From Paracoccus saliphilus (GTDB lineage: Bacteria > Pseudomonadota > Alphaproteobacteria > Rhodobacterales > Rhodobacteraceae), in contig NZ_CP067140.1 in the NCBI RefSeq assembly GCF_028553805.1, positions 3,100,001-3,164,000 of the forward strand: a stretch of DNA of 64,000 nt. The letters run 5' to 3'. The notes under the pieces were generated by a model that did not search any database, was not told the DNA's origin, and saw only the letters and a program-made list of their open reading frames with translations. Position numbers and translations under genes: made by a program. Shown piece after piece: positions 18,198 through 26,342 of the stretch; the first letter of the stretch is position 1, and every line of letters begins with the position of its first letter.

Positions 18198-19400
18198 TCA
18201 CAGCACTTCGAACAGCCCGGCGGCACCCATGCCACCGCCCACGCACATGGTGCAGACCACGTATTTCGCGCCACGGCGCTTGCCCTCGATCAAGGCGTGA
18301 CCGACCATTCGGGCGCCCGACATCCCGTAAGGATGCCCGACCGAGATCGCGCCGCCATTCACGTTCAGCAGCTCATCCGGTATCCCCAGGACACGCGCCG
18401 AATGCAGGACCTGGCAGGCAAAGGCCTCGTTCAGTTCCCACAACCCGATATCGTCCATCTTCAAACCATGCGCCTGAAGCAGTTTGGGCACAGCATGGAT
18501 CGGACCGATGCCCATCTCATCGGGGGCAAGCCCCGCCGCCATAACGCCGACGTAGCGGCCAAGCGGCTGAAGCCCCATCTTCTCGGCCCGTTTGGCCTCC
18601 ATCAGAACCGAGGCCGATGCACCGTCCGACAATTGCGAGGCATTGCCCGCGGTGATGTGCCGGCCTTCCTTGACCCGCTGACCGTCTTTGAACACCGGCG
18701 ACAGGCCTTGCAGGTTTTCAAGCGTCGTCGAAGGCCGGTTGCCTTCGTCCTTGGTCAGCTCGACCTCTTCGTCCGAGACCTCTTTCGTCTCCTTGTTGAC
18801 CACCTTCTTGATCGTTTTCATCGGCACGATCTCGTCATCGAACAGCCCCGCCTTCTGCGCTGCCGCCGTCCGTTGCTGGGAGCGCAGCGCATAGGCATCC
18901 TGATCCTCGCGGGTCACGCCATAGCGGTCCGCCACGATCTCGGCGGTTTCCAGCATGGTCATGTAGAGAGACGGCACATGCTCTTCGATCCACGGGTCCG
19001 TACGGCGGTCCAGGCGGATATTCTGGTTCTGCACGAGGCTGATGCTTTCGACGCCGCCACCGATGACCACCTCCATACCGTCATGCACGATCTGCTTGGC
19101 CGCAGTCGCGATCGCCATCATGCCCGAGGCGCATTGCCGGTCGATCGACATGCCCGCGATGGTATCCGGGAGCCCCGCCCGGATCACTGCCTGGCGGCCG
19201 ATATTCCCGCCGGTGCTGCCCTGCTGGATGGCGCAGCCGATCACGCTGTCCTGGATTTCCGCGGGATCAACGCCGGAACGCTTCACCGCATGTTCGACGG
19301 CATGGGCGATCAGCGCCTGAGCCTGTGTGTCGTTGAACGCCCCCCGGAAAGCCTTGCCGATAGGGGTGCGGGCGGTGGATACGATAACGGCGTCACGCAT
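18198..19400 (-). CDS. Acetyl-CoA C-acyltransferase (thiolase)
   Basis: The 400-residue thiolase has its nucleophile cysteine in DRQCASGM (C90). It also has the catalytic histidine in [16 protein letters not shown], and the C-terminal [13 protein letters not shown] motif containing the second cysteine. It should cleave 3-oxoacyl-CoA to acetyl-CoA plus a shortened acyl-CoA in the last step of beta-oxidation. It lies 121 bp downstream of two acyl-CoA dehydrogenase genes in the same orientation, which supports a catabolic direction. Chain-length preference cannot be read. Confidence 0.94.
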   Translation of the reverse strand: MRDAVIVSTARTPIGKAFRGAFNDTQAQALIAHAVEHAVKRSGVDPAEIQDSVIGCAIQQGSTGGNIGRQAVIRAGLPDTIAGMSIDRQCASGMMAIATAAKQIVHDGMEVVIGGGVESISLVQNQNIRLDRRTDPWIEEHVPSLYMTMLETAEIVADRYGVTREDQDAYALRSQQRTAAAQKAGLFDDEIVPMKTIKKVVNKETKEVSDEEVELTKDEGNRPSTTLENLQGLSPVFKDGQRVKEGRHITAGNASQLSDGASASVLMEAKRAEKMGLQPLGRYVGVMAAGLAPDEMGIGPIHAVPKLLQAHGLKMDDIGLWELNEAFACQVLHSARVLGIPDELLNVNGGAISVGHPYGMSGARMVGHALIEGKRRGAKYVVCTMCVGGGMGAAGLFEVL

Positions 19401-19521
19401 TGTCTGATCTCCTCTCGTTTCTCGATTTTCGCGGCCCGGAGATTGCGATCACTGTCCGATCCGGTCCGCATGAACATTCATTGTGGCGGCGGGTCTGGAT
19501 TTCGTCAGAACCCGCCTGCGC

Positions 19522-20637
19522 TCAGATCCCCCGCAGGGCCGCGACCTGCTCGGCGTGGTAGCCATAATCGCCTAGCCACTCCGCGCTCACACGGGCGCGT
19601 TTCATGTAGAACCCCATGTCATATTCATCGGTCATGCCGATCCCACCATGCATCTGCACGCCTTCCATCACGGCCAGTTGCGCAGTCGAGGTCGCGCGGG
19701 CCTTGGCCAGCGATACCGCAAGCGTGGCCTCGTCCGGGTTCCCGTCCAGAACCCGGCCCGCATTGAGAATCGCCGAAGCCGTCACCTCGATCTCGCACCA
19801 CAGATGCGCAGCGCGATGCTGTAGCGCCTGAAAACTGCCGATGGGCTGACCGAACTGCTTGCGTTCCTTCAGATAGCCGAGTGTCATGTCGAATGCGCCG
19901 GCCGCCAGTCCTGACATCTCGGCGGCCAACGCCGCCTGCCCAGCCTCCAATGCCGGTTTCAGGATCGTCATCGCATCGCCGACCTGCCCCAGAACATCGT
20001 CCCCGGTCGCCTCGACATCCTCGAACGCGATCCGCGCGGCATCGCGGGAATCGATCATGTCCTGAGCCGTCCGGGTGATCCCGGTGCGATCCGAGGGCAG
20101 CTCGAACAGGGTTAGCCCCGATTCTGTGCGCGCAAGCACCAGCAGACGATCCGCAAACCCGCCATCGACCACGAAGCATTTATCTCCAGACAGCCGAAAG
20201 CCGTTGCCCTGGCGTTCGGCACTCATCGTCGTGGCTTCGGGTGCGAATTTATGTGCCTCGTCGATGGCCAGCGCGTAGGTCAACTCACCCGAGGCGATTG
20301 CCGCCATCGCGCTCTTCGCCCTTTCCCCTCCGATCCGCCGCAGGATCGTCACGGCGATGACCGCGCTGGACAAAAACGGGGTGCTAGCCAATGTCCGGCC
20401 CATCTCATGTGCCAGCATCCCTGCCGCGGCATGTCCCATATCCACGCCGCCCGCCTCTTCGGGGATCAGCACTCCGGCCCAGCCCATGTCGCAGATCCGC
20501 TTCCACAGTGCGGGGTCATATGCCCTGCCGGAATCGCGCAGATCACGCAGAGCCCGAACCGGCGCGGCATCATCCAGGAACCCGCGTGCGCTGTCGGCAA
20601 GCATCGCTTCGTCTTCAGTTTTCACAAGTGTACTCAT
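19522..20637 (-). CDS. Acyl-CoA dehydrogenase (second of a pair)
   Basis: The 371-residue flavoprotein-family member oxidises an acyl-CoA at the alpha-beta bond. It has the usual N-terminal helical domain, beta domain and C-terminal helices, with the end motif MHGGIGMTDEYDMGFYMKRA. The ATG at 20635-20637 is chosen because an upstream TTG lies inside the previous gene. Only one base separates it from the stop of the other dehydrogenase gene, so the two subunits are translationally coupled. Adjacent 370/390-residue dehydrogenases often form mixed tetramers in which each subunit supplies part of the active site; that is inferred here. Confidence 0.9.
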   Translation of the reverse strand: MSTLVKTEDEAMLADSARGFLDDAAPVRALRDLRDSGRAYDPALWKRICDMGWAGVLIPEEAGGVDMGHAAAGMLAHEMGRTLASTPFLSSAVIAVTILRRIGGERAKSAMAAIASGELTYALAIDEAHKFAPEATTMSAERQGNGFRLSGDKCFVVDGGFADRLLVLARTESGLTLFELPSDRTGITRTAQDMIDSRDAARIAFEDVEATGDDVLGQVGDAMTILKPALEAGQAALAAEMSGLAAGAFDMTLGYLKERKQFGQPIGSFQALQHRAAHLWCEIEVTASAILNAGRVLDGNPDEATLAVSLAKARATSTAQLAVMEGVQMHGGIGMTDEYDMGFYMKRARVSAEWLGDYGYHAEQVAALRGI

Positions 20638-20638
20638 C

Positions 20639-21817
20639 TCACGACCCCGGAAGTCCAAGAACTCTGCGCGCCAGAATTGTCAGCATCACCTCGCTGGTGC
20701 CTCCCTCGATGGAATTCGCCTTGGTGCGCAGCCAATCCGCGGCGCGATTGCCGACCGGGCCGTCCCATTCCAGCGCATCGCTGCCACAGGCCGACATGAT
20801 CAGCTCGTGGCGGCGCTTGTTCAGTTCGGTTCCCATGTATTTCAGCATCGCCGACGCGTTCCCGACGCCCTTCCCGGCCTCGGCCATATCCTTGTAGCGC
20901 TCGATGGTCAGACCGGTGGCCAGGGCATCCACCTCGCAGCGGATCGCGGCTGCACGCAGGGTCGGATCCTGTGCGGACGGCTCACCGGCCATCTGCGCCA
21001 TGACCGCGCCCAGGGCACGACCACCGGACAGCCCGGTGCCGCCGCTGCTGATCATCTCGCGCTCATGTGTCAGCAGGTATTTCGCCACGTCCCAACCGCG
21101 ATTTTCCTCACCAACGATTTGACCCTTGGGCACTTTGACATTGTCGAAAAAGGTCTCGCAGAACGGCGACGCCCCCGAGATCAGCCGGATCGGCCGCGTG
21201 GTGACGCCAGGATCACCCATGTCGATCAGCAGAAACGAGATCCCCTTGTGCTTCGGCACATCCCTGTCGGTTCTGACCAATGCAAAGATCCAATCGGCCT
21301 TGTCGGCATATGAGGTCCAGATCTTCTGACCGTTCACCAGCCAGTGATCCCCCTTGTCCTCGCCCCTTGTCTGGACGCTGGCGAGGTCCGATCCCGCGCC
21401 CGGCTCGGAATATCCCTGGCACCAGCGTATCTCGCCGCGTGCGATCTGTGGCAGGTAGTGCCGGTTTTGCTCTGGCGTCCCGAATTGCAGCAAGGCGGGC
21501 CCCAGCATCGAAATGCCGAAGCTTTTCAGCGGTGGGCGAGCATTGATCCGCTCCATCTCCTCCAGGAAGACTTTCTCTTCGGCCCGGCTCAGCCCCGCGC
21601 CCCCGTATTCGGTGGGCCAGCGCGGCACGGTCAGCCCCCTCGCAGATGCACGCTCCAGCCAGAGCCGTTGGGATTCGCTGGAAAATGTCCAGTTTTTTCC
21701 GCCCCAACAGATCGCGTCATCCGTGATTCGGCCATCGCGCATCTGCTGCGGACAATTCTCTTCGAGCCAGCTCCGCATCTCGGCCCGAAACGCCTTCAGG
21801 CTGTCTTCGCCTTGCAT
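20639..21817 (-). CDS. Acyl-CoA dehydrogenase (first of a pair)
   Basis: The 392-residue enzyme has the FAD/substrate signature RWCQGYSEPGAGSDLAS and a C-terminal NSIEGGTSEVML motif, with Glu in the region of the catalytic base. The ATG at 21815-21817 has a GAGGGGAGG ribosome site. It starts an apparent operon of two dehydrogenases, thiolase and histidine phosphatase. The gene is divergent from a quinone-oxidoreductase-like gene, and the shared 119 bp gap holds a perfect CAAAAT-N3-ATTTTG palindrome. That differs from the operator of the neighbouring genes, so this operon may have its own regulator. Confidence 0.92.
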   Translation of the reverse strand: MQGEDSLKAFRAEMRSWLEENCPQQMRDGRITDDAICWGGKNWTFSSESQRLWLERASARGLTVPRWPTEYGGAGLSRAEEKVFLEEMERINARPPLKSFGISMLGPALLQFGTPEQNRHYLPQIARGEIRWCQGYSEPGAGSDLASVQTRGEDKGDHWLVNGQKIWTSYADKADWIFALVRTDRDVPKHKGISFLLIDMGDPGVTTRPIRLISGASPFCETFFDNVKVPKGQIVGEENRGWDVAKYLLTHEREMISSGGTGLSGGRALGAVMAQMAGEPSAQDPTLRAAAIRCEVDALATGLTIERYKDMAEAGKGVGNASAMLKYMGTELNKRRHELIMSACGSDALEWDGPVGNRAADWLRTKANSIEGGTSEVMLTILARRVLGLPGS

Positions 21818-21854
21818 ATCAGCCTCCCCTCTGACCTGCTCGTGTTCCGCTGTG

Positions 21855-21869
21855 CAAAATTGCATTTTG
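21855..21869. promoter_or_regulatory. Perfect palindrome in divergent promoter
   Basis: CAAAAT-TGC-ATTTTG is a perfect 6+6 inverted repeat around three bases. On the - strand it overlaps where a -10 would lie for the dehydrogenase operon (TTGTCA at 21879-21884, then 17 bp, then AATTTT). It is a likely operator for an unidentified regulator. Confidence 0.5.
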
Positions 21870-21877
21870 AAAAATGA

Positions 21878-21907
21878 TTGACAAGACGTTTTGTTCGCTG
21901 GCCTATT
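21878..21907 (+). promoter_or_regulatory. Promoter of the quinone-oxidoreductase-like gene
   Basis: TTGACA (21878-21883) is followed after 18 bp by CCTATT, about 30 bp upstream of the ATG at 21937. The -35 is perfect and the -10 moderate. Confidence 0.5.
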
Positions 21908-21936
21908 GAGGCCGCGATCAGGAGAAGGAGCACGAC

Positions 21937-22932
21937 ATGAAAGCAATGCTGAGTCATGAGCCGGGCGGACCCGACACATTGGTCATGACAGAGCTTCCGG
22001 ACCCCGAGCCGAAAGCGGGCGAGGTGCGAATCCGCGTTCGCGCAGCGGGGCTGAATTTTCCCGATACGCTGATCATCAGGGACTTGTACCAGGTCAAACC
22101 TCCGCGCCCCTTCGCTCCCGGTGGCGAGGTCGCGGGCGAAATCGAGGCCGTGGGCGAAAATGTCAACGGATTGGTGCCGGGTGACCGGGTGCTGGCGCTG
22201 ACCGGGCATGGCGGCTTTGCCACCCATGTGATCGCCGAGGCGGCGCGCACCGTCAGGATTCCCGACCGGATGCCCTTCGATGAGGCCGCCTGTTTCATCT
22301 TCACCTATGCGACATCGCATCACGCCCTCAAGGACCGGGCGCAGATCAAGGCCGGGGAAACGCTGCTGATCCTAGGGGCCGCCGGAGGCGTGGGCGCAGC
22401 CGCGATCGAACTGGCCAAAGCAGCCGGGGCCAAGGTGATCGCGGCGGTCTCGTCGGAAGAAAAAGCAAAATTCTGCCGCGAGCTTGGTGCAGATGAGACC
22501 ATTGTCTACCCGCTCGAAATGGATCGCGATGCGCAGAAGGCCTTTTCCGACCAGATCAAATCCCTGTCGGACGGCAATGGCGTAGATATCGTCTATGACG
22601 CGGTTGGCGGGGCATATGCGGAACCCGCCTTGCGGGCGCTGGCCTGGAAGGGCCGCTTCCTCGTGGTAGGCTTCCCGGCGGGGATTCCGAAAATCCCCCT
22701 CAACCTCACCCTTCTGAAGGGCAGCCAGATCGTCGGGGTATTCTGGGGTGCCGCCGTCCGCCGCGAACCCGCCGGCCATGCCGAGAACATGGCCGAGCTG
22801 TTTGCGCTTTATGAAAAGGGACAGGTCAAACCGCGCATCCATGCCCGGTATCCGCTGGAGCAGGCGGCGGACGCACTGACGCTCATGCAGGATCGCAAAG
22901 TGCTGGGCAAGGTGGTACTGACCGTCGATTGA
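21937..22932 (+). CDS. NADPH:quinone oxidoreductase-like medium-chain reductase
   Basis: The 331-residue protein belongs to the MDR superfamily without the structural zinc loop. It starts MKAMLSHEPGGPDTL, has the AGLNFPDTLIIRDLYQ segment and a nucleotide-binding LILGAAGGVGAAAIELAK motif near residue 150. Members reduce quinones, enones or acryloyl-/enoyl-CoA esters. AGGAGAAGGAG lies 7-10 bp before the ATG. The gene ends directly against the convergent phosphatase gene. In this setting an acyl-CoA-related reductase is plausible but not shown. Confidence 0.87.
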   Translation: MKAMLSHEPGGPDTLVMTELPDPEPKAGEVRIRVRAAGLNFPDTLIIRDLYQVKPPRPFAPGGEVAGEIEAVGENVNGLVPGDRVLALTGHGGFATHVIAEAARTVRIPDRMPFDEAACFIFTYATSHHALKDRAQIKAGETLLILGAAGGVGAAAIELAKAAGAKVIAAVSSEEKAKFCRELGADETIVYPLEMDRDAQKAFSDQIKSLSDGNGVDIVYDAVGGAYAEPALRALAWKGRFLVVGFPAGIPKIPLNLTLLKGSQIVGVFWGAAVRREPAGHAENMAELFALYEKGQVKPRIHARYPLEQAADALTLMQDRKVLGKVVLTVD

Positions 22933-23589
22933 TCAGTCCAGATGCGCCGTATCGTTGAACCGCCTTGCGATCATCGTCTCGCCCCGGATCACCAATTGGC
23001 TGATCGAGCCATTCGCGGCACCGTTGAATGCAAAGGGCCTTGCACCGGTCGCGATCGACATCGCGGCACCGATCACTCCGCCATGTACGAAGACCGCGAC
23101 CCGCTGGTCGGGATGGGCTTCCGCGATCCGCAGCAGCGCGGCGCGAACGCGGCCGTGAAGCGCGGCAGTGGTCTCGGCTCCGGGGATTTCGCCCCACTCG
23201 TGCAGGGCCTTGGCACGCTCGAAAGCCGGGTGCCGCTCTGCCGCGTGAAAGCGGTAAAGCCCGCCATCCCATTCGCCAAGATGCACCTCGCGCAAATCGG
23301 CCTCTACCTTCGGGGTGATCCCCAGCCTTTCCGCCAGAGGCGCCGCGGTCTGCCGCGTTCGCTGCAAACTCGTAACATAGATAGCCGCGATGCCTGCGTC
23401 TTGCAGCCGCGCGCCAACCGCCCGCGCCTGCGCCTCGCCGTCCGGATGCAGCGCCGGGTCGCCATGCCCGTCTTTCAGCGGAAAGCTCTCGCCCCGAATC
23501 GCGGGCATGGATTCACCGTGACGGACCAACAGCAGGTCCGCCGCTCCGGGCGGTGGGGCAAAGCGGCTCTGGCGGACTTCATTGCTCAT
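22933..23589 (-). CDS. Histidine phosphatase family protein
   Basis: The 218-residue phosphoglycerate-mutase-like protein has the phosphohistidine motif LLLVRHGES near residue 20 and the second histidine in AVFVHGGVIG. Both catalytic histidines are therefore present, in contrast to the paralogue at 17525-18175. It is preceded by a short Pro/Ala-rich N-terminus. Its stop is adjacent to the stop of the convergent reductase gene. Substrate unknown. Confidence 0.87.
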   Translation of the reverse strand: MSNEVRQSRFAPPPGAADLLLVRHGESMPAIRGESFPLKDGHGDPALHPDGEAQARAVGARLQDAGIAAIYVTSLQRTRQTAAPLAERLGITPKVEADLREVHLGEWDGGLYRFHAAERHPAFERAKALHEWGEIPGAETTAALHGRVRAALLRIAEAHPDQRVAVFVHGGVIGAAMSIATGARPFAFNGAANGSISQLVIRGETMIARRFNDTAHLD

Positions 23590-23636
23590 ATCGACCCTTT
23601 CTCGACTCGACCGGATATAGCCACAAGGAACAGATC

Positions 23637-24641
23637 ATGACAAACCGACAGATCGTTGTCGCCGAATTGCCCAAGGACGCGCTGACACCCGACCACTACA
23701 AGATGACGACAACGTCGATCCCCGAGCCGGATGACGGCGAAGTGCAGTTGCGCATCATCCTGATGTCCATCGACGCGGCGAACCGCTCATGGTTGAAAGG
23801 GGCGACCTACCGCGCCGCCGTCCATGCCGGAGATCCGATGCCGACCTACGCGGTCGCCGAGGTCACCAAGTCGCGCAGCCCCGATCTCGCCGTTGGCGAT
23901 CTGGTGATCGGATCGGCAAGCTGGTCGGACTATGTCACGGCCCCTGCGGACAAACTGCGCAAGATGCCCGATATCCGGCCCCTGTCGCATCTGCTGTCAG
24001 TCTACGGGGTCGCGGGGAAGACAGCCTATCATGGATTGATCACTGTCGGCAGGGCGGTCGCGGGGGAAACGGTCCTCGTGTCCGCCGCCGCCGGTTCGGT
24101 CGGCGGGTTCGTCGGCCAGATCGCCAAGGCCATGGGCTGCCATGTCATCGGCATCGCCGGAGGGGCCGAAAAATGCAACTGGGTGACTTCGGAACTGGGC
24201 TTCGACGCCTGCCTGGATTACCGCGACAGTGGCTTCAACAAGGCCTTGCGGGCAGCCTGCGGCGAGGGCGTCGATGTCTATTTCGACAATGTCGGCGGCA
24301 AGATCCTTGAGGCCGCCCTGTTCAACATGAAGGAAAAGGGGCGCGTCGTCTGCTGCGGCGCCATCAGCCAATATGACACCGACACGCCCTCTGGCCCCCG
24401 CAACCTGCCGGGGCTTGTCGTGACCAAGCGGCTGCGGATGGAAGGCTTCATCGTCAGCGATTTCGCGCGGGAGGACGAGAAGGCCATGAAGGCGCTGCGC
24501 CACTGGGTCGATGCGGGCCAGATCAAGGTGACCGAGGATATTTTCGACGGTCTCGAACGTGCCCCCGAAGCGCTGATCGACCTGCTGGCCGGCGGCAATA
24601 CCGGCAAGCGCATGGTGCGCGTCTCCGCCGACCCCAGCTGA
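23637..24641 (+). CDS. NADP-dependent enone reductase, MDR family (CurA / leukotriene-B4 dehydrogenase type)
   Basis: The 334-residue zinc-free MDR protein has the beginning VVAELPKD, the MSIDAANRSWL segment, the cofactor motif VSAAAGSVGGFVGQIAK and the signature VDVYFDNVGGKILEAAL. These are typical of 2-alkenal / curcumin / prostaglandin reductase relatives. It should reduce activated carbon-carbon double bonds with NADPH. The ATG at 23637 has AAGGA 8 bp upstream. It is followed after 14 bp by the MaoC gene, so the two form an operon. Confidence 0.88.
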   Translation: MTNRQIVVAELPKDALTPDHYKMTTTSIPEPDDGEVQLRIILMSIDAANRSWLKGATYRAAVHAGDPMPTYAVAEVTKSRSPDLAVGDLVIGSASWSDYVTAPADKLRKMPDIRPLSHLLSVYGVAGKTAYHGLITVGRAVAGETVLVSAAAGSVGGFVGQIAKAMGCHVIGIAGGAEKCNWVTSELGFDACLDYRDSGFNKALRAACGEGVDVYFDNVGGKILEAALFNMKEKGRVVCCGAISQYDTDTPSGPRNLPGLVVTKRLRMEGFIVSDFAREDEKAMKALRHWVDAGQIKVTEDIFDGLERAPEALIDLLAGGNTGKRMVRVSADPS

Positions 24642-24655
24642 CGAGGAGAACGGGT

Positions 24656-25126
24656 ATGTCATCCCTGCAAAATGCGTTGGAACATTACCAGGCCCGGATC
24701 GGCAGCGAGATCGGGGAATCAAGCTGGGTCACCGTGGACCAGCAAATGGTGGATACCTTCGCCGAGACCACCCGCGACAAACAGTGGATCCATATCGACC
24801 CGGAACGCGCCGCGAAGGATACCCCCTTCGGCGGCACGATCGCGCATGGTTTCCTGACTCTGTCCCTGGCCAGCGGCTTTGCCTCTGAATGTTTCAAGCC
24901 GAGGCCGGGGCAAGTCATGGGCATCAATTACGGCCTGAACAAGGTTCGCTTCCTGAACCCGGTCAAGGTCGGATCACGCCTGCGGGGTAAATTCACCCTG
25001 CAGGGGATTTCTGTCCGAAGCGATACCGAGTTACTGCGCGAAACGCTTCTGACGATCGAGATCGAGGGCGCAGAGCGCCCCGCACTGGTGGCCGAATGGC
25101 TTGGAATTTCCGTGTTCGACGACTGA
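24656..25126 (+). CDS. MaoC-family (R)-specific enoyl-CoA hydratase
   Basis: The 156-residue hotdog-fold protein has the hydratase-2 motif FAETTRDKQWIHIDPERA near residue 40 with the catalytic Asp/His pair, and FGGTIAHGFLTLSL after it. It should hydrate trans-2-enoyl-CoA to (R)-3-hydroxyacyl-CoA, or do the reverse. GAGGAGAACGGGT precedes the ATG. It is paired with the enone reductase upstream. Both belong to the acyl-CoA locus although neither carries its own copy of the shared operator. Confidence 0.9.
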   Translation: MSSLQNALEHYQARIGSEIGESSWVTVDQQMVDTFAETTRDKQWIHIDPERAAKDTPFGGTIAHGFLTLSLASGFASECFKPRPGQVMGINYGLNKVRFLNPVKVGSRLRGKFTLQGISVRSDTELLRETLLTIEIEGAERPALVAEWLGISVFDD

Positions 25127-25152
25127 TGTCATGTCCCACGGGGGAGGCGGTC

Positions 25153-25947
25153 CTACGCCCCCCTGAACACCGGCTTGCGCTTTTCGACAAAGGCCGCCGC
25201 CGCCTCCTTGTGATCCGCGGTCAACATCGACAGGGCGTGGTTTTGCGCCTCTTGATCAAAGCATGCGCTCAGATCCGCGCCTGTCTCGGCCAAGGCAATA
25301 TTCTGCTTGATCCGGCCATAGGTCAGCGTCGGCCCTGCTGCCAGTTGGCGGGCAAGCGCCATCGCCTCGTCCAAGGCACTGCCCGAGGCAACGGACCGGG
25401 TCATCAAGCCGATCTCGGCGGCTTCCTTTCCGGACAGCAGAGGCGAAGTCAGGTATAGTTCCCTTGCCTTCGCGGCCCCAAGCATCTGCGTCATGAAATA
25501 AGTGCCGCCATAATCCCCCGACAGGCCAACCTTGGCGAACGCCGTGGTGATCTTGGCGTCCTCGGCACAGATACGCAGATCGCAGGCCAACGCCATCGAC
25601 AGCCCCGCACCCGCAGCCGAGCCTTCGATCGCGGCTATGGTCGGCTTGGGCATGTCATGGAGATATTGCGAGACGCTCATCCGTTCGCGCAGGCGCTGCT
25701 TTCGTTCCCCCGGCGAGAGTTCCGCCCCCTGCCCTTCATTCATCGCCTTGACGTCTCCACCCACGCAGAAATGCCCCTCGGCCCCGGTCAGCAGAACCGC
25801 CCGCACCTCGGCATCCATCGACGCACGGGCAGCGGCATCGCGCAGGGCCAGTGTCATCTCGGGGTTGAGCGCATTGCGACGCTCGGGCCGATTCATGGTG
25901 AGGATCAGCAAGCCGTCTTTGAATTCCTGCAGCAGTGTGTCTGACAT
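25153..25947 (-). CDS. Crotonase-superfamily protein, PaaG/isomerase-like
   Basis: The 264-residue protein has the crotonase fold, with the oxyanion-hole segments HFCVGGDVKAM and SAAGAGLSMALACDLRI. Both hydratase glutamates are absent: the first position is Ser117 and the second falls at Phe137. Asp145 in GDYGG matches the catalytic Asp of PaaG-type isomerases instead. I therefore expect double-bond isomerisation or another crotonase reaction rather than simple hydration. The gene is divergent from the CoA-ligase gene, and its promoter carries the shared operator. Confidence 0.88.
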   Translation of the reverse strand: MSDTLLQEFKDGLLILTMNRPERRNALNPEMTLALRDAAARASMDAEVRAVLLTGAEGHFCVGGDVKAMNEGQGAELSPGERKQRLRERMSVSQYLHDMPKPTIAAIEGSAAGAGLSMALACDLRICAEDAKITTAFAKVGLSGDYGGTYFMTQMLGAAKARELYLTSPLLSGKEAAEIGLMTRSVASGSALDEAMALARQLAAGPTLTYGRIKQNIALAETGADLSACFDQEAQNHALSMLTADHKEAAAAFVEKRKPVFRGA

Positions 25948-26342
25948 GGATGGTCCTTTCGGATCGTTTCATCACGAGATTTCATTCACCGGGCAATCCG
26001 GGTGCGAAGTGTCAACCAGACCGCTTCCCCATCGGAGTTTGCCCGCGCAATCCTGGCAATGCAGCAGTTTTTCATGGCGCACTGACAACTGTCAGGATAA
26101 TGTGACCGTAATACGTGGTCAAGAACACCGCAGCCGATGAAACGATTCATTGTCCGCCATCAAGATTTGCGGCCACGCCTTTCCGAGGCCTGGATTCGGA
26201 TCATGGCCGTCACGCAGATTTTGCGGAATTGAATTTCGACATGCGGTATTGGCAGGTTCGGAAATTGTGACTAGTCTCCCGCAGCAGGAGGCCGCTTGGG
26301 GGAGGAAGCTTCGTGAGACGACTCGATTTGGGAGGGGACCAG
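25948..26342. other. Divergent intergenic region, crotonase / CoA ligase
   Basis: This 395 bp gap has no credible coding sequence. It contains the promoter-operator described separately and, 8 bp from it, a second arm pair TGACC-N9-GGTCA (26103-26121). No convincing promoter for the rightward ligase gene is visible; it may share the operator region from about 240 bp upstream. Confidence 0.6.
26082..26122 (-). promoter_or_regulatory. Promoter and perfect shared operator of the crotonase gene
   Basis: On the - strand TTGACC (26117-26122) is followed after 17 bp by TATCCT (26094-26099), which overlaps the palindrome CTGACAGTTGTCAG (26082-26095). The layout is the same as at 17433-17475 and 35774-35816. 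Confidence 0.75.
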
